NCBI GenBank assembly: GCA_036023115.1
Contig: JAYKKT010000059.1
Location: 4,006,001-4,070,000 of the forward strand
DNA length: 64,000 nt
Source: Brasenia schreberi
Taxonomy: Eukaryota > Streptophyta > Magnoliopsida > Nymphaeales > Cabombaceae
Direction: 5' to 3'
A program made the position numbers and the translations under genes. The notes under the pieces were generated by a model, which saw only the letters and a list, made by a program, of their open reading frames with translations, was not told the origin of the DNA and ran no database searches. Every line of letters starts with the position of its first letter. Position 1 is the first letter of the stretch. Below, piece after piece: positions 11,701-22,847 of the stretch.

Positions 11701-13777
11701 CCCTCTCCCACACAAAACATGGCCCTTTATATGTAGCCGTTAATTCAATCTCCAACAGGTCTGTATATTCTATCCTCTCAGAGAATCCTGCTATCCAAAT
11801 GCCTCTTCCAATCATATCAGTCCACCTATACCTGTTCGACAACATTGTCCCCAATTGACATAATCATTTAAGTTTTGGCCAACAGCCAATACTGAAATCA
11901 TTTTTGATCTAGTATGGAATTAATCAGCCATCTCCATATGCACCAGATCGCTGCTCCAAAAAGCCAAGTAACATTACGCTGTGCAAAGGATTTGATCCAA
12001 TGAGCTGATCATCCTGTGCATGATTAAATCCAAGTTTTCTCCACAACTGCCTTGCAACTGGACAATCACGCAAGCAGTGTAGAAACGATTCCACAGCCCC
12101 ACATCTCACGCATGAATCATTGGGTGACATTCTCCCTGTAAATCGGAACCGATTGGTTGGAAGAGCATGTAACATACTAACCAGATGAAGAACCGAAGTT
12201 TATTGGGCACTGTAAGTTTCAAATTCCGCATCAAATCAGGCAAGTTGTTTACTGCAGCAACAGAGTTCCTTAGCAACCAGCTATACCCTGAAGCCACAGG
12301 GTATTCCCCTGATCTCAAAGGATCTCACCTCCAACCATCTGGTAGTATTGTATTTTGCGGAACTTGAATCGCTGCAATTTGTTCTTGAATTTCCCTGAGA
12401 ATAACCATAGCACACAATTGTCGAAGGTCCACCTCACTTCATGCCAAAAATCTCGCACTTTAAGGTCCACATCTTCAATATTCACAAAATCCCTACATGG
12501 AACTAAGAGGAGGTCACCCTACTATTCCAGAGAATGGAGATTTTGTATTTTGAAGAAATATAGCTTTTAGAACTTTGACACCAGCTTGGTAGGATAAAAG
12601 GTTCCAAAGTCTCATCCCCTACAACCCCCTCCCACACATGCATGACATGCATTTTTCTTCGTCTCCTGACTTTCCTCTCTTCATGCAACTGCAGTTGAGC
12701 ATTCTCGTTGCTGGAGCTCTCGGTGGTAGATTTGACCATGAGATTGGAAACATCAATATTCTTCATAGATTTTCTGACACCCGCATAACTCTTCTTTCTG
12801 ATGATAGCTTAGTATATCTTCTTCCAAAGACACACCAGCATGAGATCTATATACAGTCTTCTTTTGAAGGCCCACACTGTGGCCTCTTTCCAATTGGCAT
12901 CCCGTCTGCAAGAACTACAACCACTGGCCTACAATGGGACCTCAGTAAGTACATCTTCCTTCTTCCCCGCAGGTTATTTTTTGATGATCTAATTCATTAC
13001 ATGATTACCAAAGTATGATCACCTTTTGATATGATTGGAGTTTCTGAAATGTCAAAGTCCGTCAGATTTTGAGGCTTTTGAGGGTCCAAGGGTTGGAAGT
13101 CCTGACAGAAATCGCATCATACTGTATTCCGATATCATCCATGAGGATTGACTAAAGCTATAGCTTATGGTTGGTTGGTTGATGTCATGCATTACTTCTA
13201 ACTGGTTAAACTAATAACTCCAGAGCGGTATTCCTGGGGCCTTTTGGTATAGTAGGAGGGTTCCTTTGCCCATCATACAGGTGGCCAGGGTCACACTGAA
13301 TAAGCCAAAGCTAAGCGTGAGATGTGGGGCCAAGGGCCCTAGACTTAGAAATTCTGTTCCTTGTGATTCAATTACGAGCCTGCCCAAAGGTGGTCTTTCC
13401 AACCAAAAGGTATCCCTCTCACACACTAAGTGGGATCAGCTACGTAGAATTTTATTATTGGTCTTGAGTATTGTAACCAAAAGAAGCTCCCAAAGAGATG
13501 TAAAAAACTACCGAATGCCAACACAGGCACAAACATTGCACGTCTGTGCATGGACATTCTTCATGCTTGTTTATCCACCTTGTTCCATTGACAGCATGTT
13601 TTTTCTCTTCACATGTAAACGATTGATGATTTATTTTGTCTTTGATTTGTTTCAGCCGAGTCAGAAATGAGATTTGGTGGTCTAATAAGCACATCAAACA
13701 TTGTTCGAGAAGAGAAGATCACAGTACGATCTGATTCAGATCTCTTGTGGACTATATCCATTCGAAAGCCCAGTTGA
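8735..13777 (+). CDS. TPK1: Thiamine pyrophosphokinase
   Basis: Six exons (8735-8867, 9227-9323, 10951-11023, 11278-11379, 12695-12944, 13656-13777) join in frame to 258 residues, a normal length for plant TPK. The enzyme transfers pyrophosphate from ATP to thiamine to make thiamine diphosphate, the cofactor of transketolase and 2-oxoacid dehydrogenases; the plant enzymes are cytosolic. Family motifs are intact: CADGGANRVYD, KPDVIKGDMDSIR, DESHDQDTTDLHKC, VAGALGGRFDHE and, near the C-terminus, DTRITLLSDDS and EMRFGGLISTSN. The start follows a GA-rich leader and gives the typical MKHASTFLLP N-terminus after MGTV. All introns are GT-AG. Intron 4 (11380-12694) carries an old L1-type LINE, yet the exons show no damage. 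Confidence 0.95.
11427..12512 (-). mobile_element. 5'-truncated L1-type LINE remnant in TPK intron 4
   Basis: Minus-strand reading gives a reverse-transcriptase zinc-binding domain (PNKLRFFIWLV..., then CVRCGAVESFLHCLRDCPVA..LWRKLGF) followed by RNase H-like fragments (ELTATYKGPCFVWERALGI). The T-run at 11427-11436 is the poly-A tail on the minus strand. Flanks GTCACCCCACT (11416-11426) and GTCACCCTACT (12513-12523) form a target-site duplication with one mismatch. The frames are broken, so it is inactive. Confidence 0.85.
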
Positions 13778-14714
13778 AGGCATTTCTTTTTCTTTTTCCC
13801 TTTATTTTTGTTGATGGAGTAGAGTTCCAAGTCCAAGTTGTTTATTTGGCTCCTGCAATTGTTTTTGGCAACATACACAAATCATGTTTTATCCTCTGTG
13901 AATATCAGATGGATTAAATAAACCAATATCTTGGCTTGTGTTGATAATTTCGTGCTCTATTTTAAACATAATAGGCAGCTCATTGGTCATCAATGTTCAT
14001 AGCTTCCAATTTGCATGTACTATTGGCTTCGTTGCTGGTACTGTTACAGGCATAAGTGGGGAGGAAATCATTTCAACTTCTCTGCAATTGTGTCAGTTGC
14101 CCTCTCTTCTTTTATTTGTTATATGTGGTACTGCACCCGCGCTTCGGGCTTGGTTGCATCGCTATCAATGTAAAACCCTCAGGTTGCTATTGATGGGGCC
14201 TATGCTGTCTGTTGACTGGCTTCTGGAAGATAATGACGACCATGGGAGTTGAACCTTTTCCTAACTGCCTCTGTAGTGAAGACCCTCTTCCACTGTGCTA
14301 TCCCCATGGGCCTGAAATTGCTCCCTTTTGGGATATTTTGATTACGAAGTGTGGATCTATGAAACTGAAACTATAGGCTCTATTTATCGTTTATAATAAA
14401 CATGAACTTTGGCGTGTAGTAAAAAATGAGGTTTATAAGTCTATTTTTTATTGGGTTATGAGACCGATCAATGAATCATATGTGAGGATGCGTCATTGGA
14501 ACTGGGCCTATAGTTGCAGTTCTATAGGCACGGCCTATAATCAAAACACCCCGTTGAGCTTTCGAAATTGCTGGAAACATCTACTGCAGCAATATGGCTA
14601 GACTAAACATGCAGATTCACCTGGCTACCATTTGCCGTATGTGAACTGAGTAAGGGATCTAAAGTAAGGTGAGGCGAGGGTGGAGAGAAATGTTATAAAG
14701 TAAAAGCTTCCAAC
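13778..14714. other. Downstream of TPK, no gene recognised
   Basis: It probably holds the TPK 3' UTR in its first 150-250 bases. An open frame at 13938-14252 (plus) has no recognisable motif. I see no missing WD40 exons here. Confidence 0.5.
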
Positions 14715-15690
14715 TTAGTAGAATAAACACAGAATATATGGAATGTAAGTTTGAACATTTGGGTACTTATGAGGACATAAAAATTAAGATTGGCACACAT
14801 TGCATCCCTCACAAGGAAAGTTTTAAATACTTAGGGTCAATTTTACAAAGTGATAGAAAAATTGATGAAGATGTTATGTATACAATTAATGTTGGTTGGT
14901 TAAAATGGAAAAGGGCATATGATATTCTATATGATAAGAATAAATTATCAAAGTTGAAAGGTAAATATTATATAACAACAATTAGACCTACTATATTTTA
15001 TAGTTATTAATGTTGGGCAGTTGATCATCACCATGTGCAAAAGATGTCCGTAGTAGAAATGAAGATGTTAAGATGGATGAGTGGTCACACAAGGAAAGAC
15101 CCTATATATGATGAGGTTATTAGAAACCAATTGGTAGTAGCTCCAATAGAGGATAAAATGAGGGGAAATCGTTTAAGATGGTTTGGACACGTAGAAAGAT
15201 GACCAAAGGACGTTCTCGGAAGAAGATATGAAAAACTAGATTGTGAAAAGGTTAAAAGAGAAAGAGGACCACCAAAAAAAGTGTTGAAAAGAAATTATAA
15301 AGAATGATTTAGTTTATATTGAGTTAACTGCTAACATAGCACATGATAGGGCACATAAGATGGATGAGTGGTCACACAAGGAAATACCGTATACATAATG
15401 AGGTTATTAGAAACCAATTGAGAGTAGCTCCACTAGAGGATAAAATGAAGAAAAATCGTTTAAGATGGTTTGAACATGTAGAAAGACGACCAGAGGATGC
15501 TCTTGTAAGAAGATATGAAAAACTAGATTGTGAAAAGGTTAAAAGAGAAAGAAGACGACCACAAAAGTGTTGGAAAGAAACTATAAAAAATGATCTAGTT
15601 TATATTGAGTTAACTGCTAGGATGGCACATGATAGGGCTATGTGTAAATAAAGAATCCATGTAGCCGACTGGGAAAAAAGGCTTACTTGT
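14715..15690 (+). mobile_element. RTE-clade LINE 3' fragment with internal tandem duplication
   Basis: The plus strand encodes the C-terminal part of an RTE-type polyprotein (SFKYLGSILQSDRKIDEDV, KLKGKYYITTIRPT, MLRWMSGHTRK, RLRWFGHVER, YEKLDCEKVKRER). The element ends in AATCCATGTAGCCGAC...AAAAGGCTTACTTGT, the family's 3' signature. A unit of about 287 bp (from 15071) is repeated at 15358, so the RWMSGHTRK-to-KVKRER segment occurs twice. The first copy has stop codons and frame breaks; the second is open. Confidence 0.9.
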
Positions 15691-16242
15691 ACATTTACAG
15701 CAGGCCTAGTGATTAGGCTTGTTGTTTTATAATAGTTGGTATGGTATTGCTGATGTATAACAGGCCTAATAAGCCTAGCAGCAGAACACTTACAAATCAG
15801 CTTATCCTTTTGGTATTAGTAGAACAGGCCTAAGGGGCCTGGGGTGTTGGTACAGCAGGCCTAAGTCGCCTAACAGATACTGATATGATACTCAAAGGAA
15901 ATATTGGTTATCACATTGATAAATATTGCAATACCCATATGCATGATACTGGATGACAAATGAACACCAACAATAGAGATACTTGGACTGTACTGGTACA
16001 GATACCAATATACAATAATATTGCACCGTATCATTCGATATGATACAACATTTATGACATTTAAAACTTATGATACTTTTACGTTTCATAAGGTATTGAC
16101 TGATAAATCAGTTATAATGTTAAGTTTCATAATGGAAGTCAAGAGTTGCACCATTTTTACTATTTGACTTGTTCATATTCATCAAATGCGGTGAATGGAT
16201 CCTTATGTTACTTATCTAGAATCATATGCTAATTGTTATATG
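15691..16242. other. Unassigned, AT-rich with GCC-TAA word repeats
   Basis: Between 15700 and 15870 the word AGGCCTAA/AGGCCTAG recurs at least five times with spacers (CAGGCCTAGTGATTAGGC, ACAGGCCTAATAAGCCTAG, CAGGCCTAAGGGGCC, CAGGCCTAAGTCGCC). The rest is AT-rich with no coding signal. Confidence 0.5.
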
Positions 16243-16347
<105 letters not shown>

Positions 16348-16514
16348 TTTATTTTAGTATTCTTCTTAGTTCAGATAAGTGGAGTTTTTGTGGCGCTTAG
16401 CCAAGTAGAGGGTCGGCCACATAAGCAATGTTATGCTATAGACAATACAATCTCTTAGGTATATCAGTCTATTGTTGTACTTTAGTGAATATGGAAGTGC
16501 TACGTTTGCCAAAA

Positions 16515-16752
16515 TGCCATTTACATCATGAAAATACAACTAAGCCTTTTCCCATACTAGACGGGGTCGACTACATGGATTCTTTGTTTCCATGAAACTC
16601 TATCATGTGCCATGTTAGCAGTTAACTCACAATAAGCTAGATCATTCTTTATTATTTCTTTCCAACACTTTGTGGACGTCCTCTACCTCTTTTAATACTT
16701 TCAAAATCTAGTTTTTCATGCCTTCTAGCTTATTGTGAGTTAACTGGTACAA
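16515..16752 (-). mobile_element. RTE LINE 3' end with inverted 5' piece
   Basis: The minus-strand 3' signature (AACTAAGCCTTTTCCCATAC...GACTACATGGATTC) and about 200 bp of the adjoining LINE are present. At the far end the 20-mer GTTAACTCACAATAAGCTAG (about 16622-16641) recurs as its reverse complement (about 16727-16746), so the last piece is flipped. Confidence 0.75.
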
Positions 16753-17122
16753 CCTAACGTTTTACAAATGTGGCAATGTTGAGGTGGTAATTCAAACTAA
16801 AAAAATCAAACTGGGCGAACCTAGAAAAATCAAAATAAAGAAAAAACCTACAAAATCAATGCAAAAAACTGGTACAAACTATATACTTTCTCACTTGAGC
16901 TCCACCTCGCCCCAGAAAATATTCTAGGTCCGCCATCAGACACGCTTTTTTGGTGCAAGGTTTTGGATTTGGTTTTAGCAATGTTGGCAAAAATTATATA
17001 TATAAAACACACATTCCGGGTCTGACCCAAATTACTAATTGAATCATCCTTTTCAAACTAGAATAAGCATCAAATTATAGTCATTGTTGGAGCTTACTTT
17101 TCTTTATTGCTCTTTTATGTAG

Positions 17123-17488
17123 GTTGACTACTTTATGGATTGCCACTACTGTGCATCTGCAGATCGGCTTTGGGTCATTGGGGGTACAAATGAAGGAACA
17201 TTAGTTTACTTCCCTGTGAACTACAAGAACAATCAAGCCATATACTCTCCTGATGCAGTTCTCGAGAGCGGCCATACAGCGATAGTGAGAACAGTTATGC
17301 CATCTTCAGCTGTGCACACAGGGGCTTCTGGAAGCTATGGAGCAATTTTTGGTTGGACAGGTGGCGAGGACGGCAGGCTCTGCTGTTGGTTGTCAGATGA
17401 GGTTGCTCAAGCAAACCAATCCTGGATATCGAACTCTCTAGTGACGAAGTTTAAAAATCGGAGAAAACACCATCACCCTTATCAGTGA
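17123..17488 (+). pseudogene. WDR89: WDR89-like WD40 protein, isolated terminal exon
   Basis: A good acceptor (TTTTATGTAG) opens a 121-codon exon ending in TGA. It matches the C-terminal part of plant WDR89 homologues: VDYFMDCHYC, LWVIGGTNEGTLVYFPVNY, SGHTAIVRTVMPSS, then the last blade FGWTGGEDGRLCCWLSDE. Full-length WDR89 proteins are about 350-400 residues with several WD40 repeats. I find no upstream exons on the plus strand back to the TPK gene; the interval is transposons and AT repeats. It is therefore either a stranded gene fragment or the end of a gene whose other exons I failed to recognise. The exon itself has no stop or frameshift, so decay, if any, is recent. Confidence 0.65.
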
Positions 17489-17619
17489 GCATGCATCTTG
17501 CATCTATAACTTATTGTGGTAATTCGCTTGGAGGATATTAGATTGATTTGTCATCATGGTGCGGCCGGGAGGTTTTCTTCGATGTAAGTAATTAATATGG
17601 AATGGTGAACCGCTTTGAG

Positions 17620-17715
17620 AGCTTTTTCGGTACCATGGAGAGGCTGAAGCCAAATGCACGCCCCTGATAATGAATTCAAGACCTTTGATTTGTGAGCTAT
17701 TGCTCGTTGTGCAGT
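17620..17715 (-). mobile_element. Degraded tRNA-derived SINE
   Basis: The minus strand carries an eroded B-box region (AAGGTCTTGAATTCATTATC) and the family end GGCTTCAGCCTCTCCATGG. It lacks a clear tail and duplications. Confidence 0.45.
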
Positions 17716-18532
17716 AGTAGAAAGCTTTTGCTTGCATACATTCTACCACTTTCACAATTTAAACATGCGATCAGACTAAGAAGCACATAATCGAACCATA
17801 AGAAAGTTGTTAAAAGTGTTTCCCTTTTGGGGTTTGTAAATCGCCATTGACGCCATGCATGGAAAGTTCGTTTTTCCAATGTCTTGTTTTGGTCGTCAAG
17901 TTGATGTCCTATTGAACTCGTTACCTTCAACTTTAGCCACCGATCGCAAAGATTCTCCTTGATTTTTGGATCTCCTTTCAGCGATCATCATTTGAAGTCA
18001 CTTCTGCCATGCAGAGTTGAGGATTTGAAGCAACTAATGCATTTGACAGCTCCCCCAGTTAATTCTCGGTAACCATCTCCATCTAAGTGCTCCTGAAATG
18101 CTAATTAACCTGCCATGCATAGTTGTGAATTTCACTTTCCCCACTTACAACAACTATGCTCAGCAGAATCAACACGCTTGTTGGCACACTATCAATAATC
18201 CTTTCTAAGATTGAAGATAAGTGCCGAAGCAAAGGTAGAAAGTAGTCATCAGGACCATAAACAAGTAACATTAAGCCTCAAAAGCGACAATAATCTAATA
18301 ATCAAGATAGTATAGACTAGAATTCTCTCTCACAAAGAAAAAGGCTAACATAGGCTAGAAGTACAGGAGCATCAGAGGAGATCTTGGGTGAAGATGACCA
18401 GTTCACCTAGGAAAACAAGTGACAATAAGCATGTCATGTTTGCATGATGCCAACCAAATACCATAATTTCTTGTATGGCAGTGCCCCAGCAGTTGTTTCT
18501 CAGAAACCTTCACAAAGATCATGCCTCCCTCT
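17716..18532. other. Between WDR89-like exon and p23 gene, no gene recognised
   Basis: Converging 3' ends. The right part (about 18300-18532) is probably the p23 3' UTR. No other coding signal is seen. Confidence 0.5.
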
Positions 18533-21500
18533 TCATGGGCTAGGTGATTGTTCCTTTTCATCTGCAGCTGGCTCGATTTTTTCGTCTTCATCAGCTGCAG
18601 TCTCTCGCTTTTCAACTTCTTCATCTGCAAGAAAGGGAAAGGCAGCAGTATCAAAAGCTCTATAATTCAACTGCATAGAGAATTTTCTATCATATTCTGT
18701 AACAACCAAGAGAAAAAGCACTGGAAGCTAGCCAGATGGGTAAAACATCGCACATTCATACATTAATTTTAGTTCACAACTTCTGAAACTGCAACAATAG
18801 CAAATGAGAGATCATGAAGGAAAATATCCCGATATAACAAAAGCTTTTTCTCGTCCCAAAATGGAGAAATGTTTCAGTGACAACGGAAGAAATCCAGAGT
18901 TGCGGCAACTTGATGCAGTATATCAGCATTAGACACGGCCAGTTTGAAACCAGATCCAGAGGACCAGAACCCTTCAAAATAGGAACTAGTTAAGTTGTTT
19001 TGAAATATTTTACCTGCTTTGGTTTTTACAAGAACCAACTGGAACAGTTAAGAGCCATAACTGAAACTGTATTGAAACCAGTCCAGTTACAGTTTATGAT
19101 TCAGGGGGAACCGGAACTGCCAGTTTCCAACTGCTGTTCCGGTTAACCACAAACCAGCCATGTCTACTGGGCCCCCGAAAGAAAGAAAAGGTAATATTAT
19201 CAGCACAACTAATATAAAACCATGCTGGCATCTAATAAGTCCCCCCAAAGAAAGAAAAAGTTAATATTATCAACAACTAATATAAAACCATGCATCAGCA
19301 GCAAGTAAAACAGAATGACAAAATTGGCACGAAACAAATTTAGTACCTTCATCATCACTATCTTCAATATCATCACCCATTCCATCACCAAATTTCTGCA
19401 TAAGAATAGCAACAGAACAGACTAAGAACGTGCAAGAGGGCGTTTCTTTTTCTTTCTTTTACAATGGGGAGGCCAAAGCCAGGTTTACCCACTCCAGGTA
19501 TCAGACTCACGACCTTAATCTTGTGAGTCAAGTATCCTAGCCAAGTGAGCTAACATTGATGCCACTAACAATTAGCAATAATTATTTCAATGTTCAGAAT
19601 TCATACCGAGAAGTCCATTCCTCCTAAGTCCATGTCATTGCCTGATCAAACAAAACATACCTCAGTGTTTACATACTTGTGTCAACACGTACCACCATGA
19701 TTATCATAAACAAAGGCAAATCTGAAGGAGGACAAACCTATTTCATCATCATCTTCATCAACCCATTTGTCCCAATCCACCTTTAGGTAATGGGGTGCCT
19801 TGTCATCACCTCTCAATAGTTTCTTCCACCATCCTTTTTCTGCTTTCTGTACCACACCAAAGATGCTCCTGACACCAACATTTATCTTGCTCTCCTGGAA
19901 TAGTCAGAGTTCCAATGGAAGGTGCATGAGCAGAAGAAAATTACGAACCATGAGCCTAAAAAACTTCTGTACTCATTAACCAAACACCAGTTACCTCCAC
20001 ATTCACTTTATCATGAAGATCCAACTTCAGTTCATACTTCTTGTTGTCTGCTCCAGCAATAGCAGAGAAAGTTAGAAGTCCTTCAGGTTCAAGATTGAAT
20101 TTCACGTCTTTTGCATCAGGTAATAGTACCGTGATGTAAACCTTGTCGACCCTCTGTGCCCATTTCACCTCAGGATGGTGGCTAGATTGTTTGAATGTCA
20201 AAAAGGAATCAGTTGAACAGATCATAAGCACCACAATAAAAGAAGGATGAAGTTTATGGCACTGCCGTATTAATTGCAGGTTTGTAACAAAGACATACAT
20301 TTAGCAGATGATATAATATGAACTTCTTTGAGGAGAAAAAAGAAAGGGACACCAGAAAGAACAAAAGCAACTTAGGCACAGATATCAAAACCATGGTCCC
20401 GGATGTTTAACCATATGATATTTCCCCAGCTCAAGTAGACAAATCAAACCTCATTAATTTTTGCACAAAAGCGCAGTGGAGAAAAGAATCTTCAACTCAA
20501 GAAAAGGTCCATCTCTCCAGCGATGCAGAGTTAGATGGATACATTATAAGAAATGGCAAAATGCTACTCTTTAGGATATTACATTTTGTGCCTGTCTTTG
20601 AGTGGTAAAAAATTAGAAAGTATTTAATTGATAGATATTTATACTCCCACCACGTTCTGATTGCATTCTCCAATGTAATCCACCCCATATAACATTCAAA
20701 GTCTAGAGAATAAGACAGAATTTGATTTATATAGCTGCCGCCTGTGATAAGAAATTCTCCCTGTAGTACCGTGAATACCAGAAGTTGGTCCGTATAACAG
20801 CCTGGAAGTGCAGGAACTGTTTGACAAGCTTTATTTTAAACTCATGTTATATAGTTTCAAAATTTTCGAAATGAGTTTCAATGAAATTTGGTACAATCCC
20901 TCAAGAATTGATATAGGTTCCTAAATACATGACACAGTACATAATTCATAATTCAGAGATTAATGGCCAGGAACACATACTTAATGACTCTTTAGTACAA
21001 ACTGATATCTTTACAGGTGATAAATGTTTGAATTTCTTTTCTGTATCAAGATGTCTTGATCTAAATATATTTGCAGCCGATTTGCAACACACTGGGGACA
21101 GGTTCATATGGGAGGCAGTATTGATATGCTTCCTATGGGACCACTAGGGTTTATAGAGTTTGATAACAACTACAAAGTACAGTACCACTCTTGGTTTCCA
21201 TGCATCTCGTCTCATAATACGCTTCCGAAAATACAGAACATATGTATTTAATGCAGCTTAAAGAGAATGAGCTCAACTCTTCCTATGGTCTGAATTCACC
21301 TAAGCCCGAATGGAAGACTACGTGGTGTAGAGAACAACTAGTGTAAAACTTTATTCTTTTGCCCAAATTTAGTGCTATGTCATGTGTATTGTATGATACA
21401 TACTGACATCTGCTTTACCGGTCATCATTTGTGACTACCTTGTGTCACAAATGGCCGTTTATCGTATGAGATGGATGCCATATCATGCATTCATTCTAAG

Positions 21501-21656
21501 TAAATAACCAATGTGTTTTTCTTTCGCACCGATGCCCCCAGAGAGGCATGTAGTGAAGGAAATGTGGAGAAACCGAGCAAGATTTGGAGCTTTTCTGGTA
21601 ACAGAAGAGAAAAGCATGCAATGTTGAGAGGAAATAATCGATTAAACTCACCTCAT
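18533..21656 (-). CDS. P23-1: HSP90 co-chaperone p23
   Basis: Six coding exons on the minus strand: 21656-21652, 20181-19995, 19894-19738, 19641-19607, 19395-19347 and 18624-18533. They join in frame to 174 residues. p23 binds the ATP-bound N-domain of HSP90 and stabilises client complexes in cytosol and nucleus. The CS domain (residues about 2-85) is complete: HPEVKWAQRVDKVYITVLLP, FNLEPEGLLTFSAIAGAD, YELKLDLHDKVNVE. After it come GWWKKLLRGDDKAPHYLKVD, WDKWVDEDDDE, a short GGMDFS stretch, and an acidic tail ending EKEQSPSP. The GGM repeats typical of some plant p23-1 proteins are almost absent. The first coding exon is just ATGAG; intron 1 is 1.47 kb. Intron 5 contains a SINE-free tandem duplication, and intron 4 a nearby SINE. 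Confidence 0.94.
19038..19165. repeat. AACCGG-rich dispersed repeat in p23 intron 5
   Basis: The words GGAACCGGAACTG, CCAGTTTCCAACTGCTG, and the end AACCAGCCATGTCTACTG match the repeat at 63440-63815 (which ends AATCAGCCATGTCTACCG). Similar words occur at 22030-22310 and 35340-35930. The transposon class is unknown. Confidence 0.6.
19171..19293. repeat. Tandem duplication in p23 intron 5
   Basis: GAAAGAAAAGGTAATATTAT...ACTAATATAAAACCATGC (from about 19175) recurs from about 19245 with small differences. The period is about 69 bp. Confidence 0.8.
19438..19566 (-). mobile_element. tRNA-derived SINE (family B) in p23 intron 4
   Basis: On the minus strand: TTAGCTCACTTGGCTAGGAT (A-box-like), GAGTCTGATACC (B-box-like), CTGGCTTTGGCCTCCCCATTGTAA, then an A-rich tail. 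It is the best match to 5818-5912 in this window. Confidence 0.7.
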
Positions 21657-22847
21657 CTTCGGGACGATGTGCCCTCAAAGGGGGAGCCAAAACCCTAGAA
21701 ATGATGCGAACAGTAGCGCTCCCGCTTCCGACTTTTATATGCTCTTCTCGGGAGGGTTTTGGGACTTGGGAGGGACGGGAAGCCTATAGAAAAATCTGGG
21801 TGTTGGTGACTCGGTTTTGGTTGTGAACTGGTATTTCGAATCGGTCTCATCTTCCGGCACGGACTGAACGGTACTGTTCGGGTTTGGACATTGCCAACGC
21901 CATGATCAAACACGTAAAGGAAAGTCCTGAACTTTGTGTTCTACTTACATATTATATAATCATTAGATGAAGCCAATTGAAGTTAAGATTTAAACTAAAG
22001 ATGAGAAGCTCGGTCTACCTGGCCGGCTTCCAGCTGAACTAAGGCCTTCAATTCCAAACCGGCAGTTTTGGTTCGAGCAGATCCTTGAACCAGAATCAAA
22101 CTGGCCCTCGGGTCCAAGTCCAATTTCGCTTTCACCTGTTCTAGTTTCATTTTAAATTTTTGAAACCACAATGGGATTTCAAACTAGGACCACCAGTTCT
22201 AGTTCTGCTTTCTGTTCAGTTCCCCAATAGGCAGAAACAGAACTGAACAGCAGGGTCCTGGTTCTGTTTTGGTAGCGGTTCTGGGTTCTGCTTCAACCAC
22301 CAGGGCCGGGTCGACACCGGCTTTGATAAGGTGGGTGTGGCACTTTTTAGCAACGAAACAAAAGCAAAACCTACAAAAGTTGGTACCTGTGTTCTCCCAA
22401 AGTGATGAAAAAAATGGGGTTGAATTTGAGTTCACCTGTTTTGACACGAAGAAGACTACATGACACAAAATATGCAAGTGCTAGCAATTCTAAAACACAA
22501 CACAAAACCCCGATAAGAGCATGACCCAGGAAGTTGGTGTTCGAGTCCATTGGCATGACAATAATTGAGCATGGCTGCCTTGGGGTTGACCCATCCATAG
22601 CGCAAACACGAAATGATTGTACATGAACATGACATGAAACCCGAAATTAACACCCTAATTGTGGGGCTCTATGGGCTAAGCCAATTTCTATTTACATAGA
22701 CCATGTTCTCCAAAGTTCAACCATAGTTTATGCAGCATATTCATAATGAGATCGAGCACGGAAGGTAGCCTAGCCGTATAACAGACTGGTCCCTTGGCGC
22801 AAACCTCACCCGACCCACCGTGTATTGAGGGCTTACAAAGGTCAGCT
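21657..22847. other. p23 5' flank and AACCGG repeat
   Basis: The first 50-250 bases left of the p23 start hold its 5' UTR and probably its promoter, shared with no plus-strand gene. From 22030 to 22310 the sequence is rich in AACCGG/GGTTCTG words, like other dispersed repeats here. No gene is recognised. Confidence 0.5.

Noticed and set aside
13938..14252. 104-codon plus-strand frame after TPK
   Set aside because: No recognisable domain, no WD40 motif linking it to the downstream WDR89 exon, and composition like the surrounding non-coding DNA.
18403..18654. Frame overlapping the last p23 exon
   Set aside because: It is the wrong frame; the p23 reading with the acidic tail joins in phase with upstream exons.
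22269..22477. Open frames on both strands around the AACCGG repeat
   Set aside because: No motif, and they coincide with a dispersed repeat.
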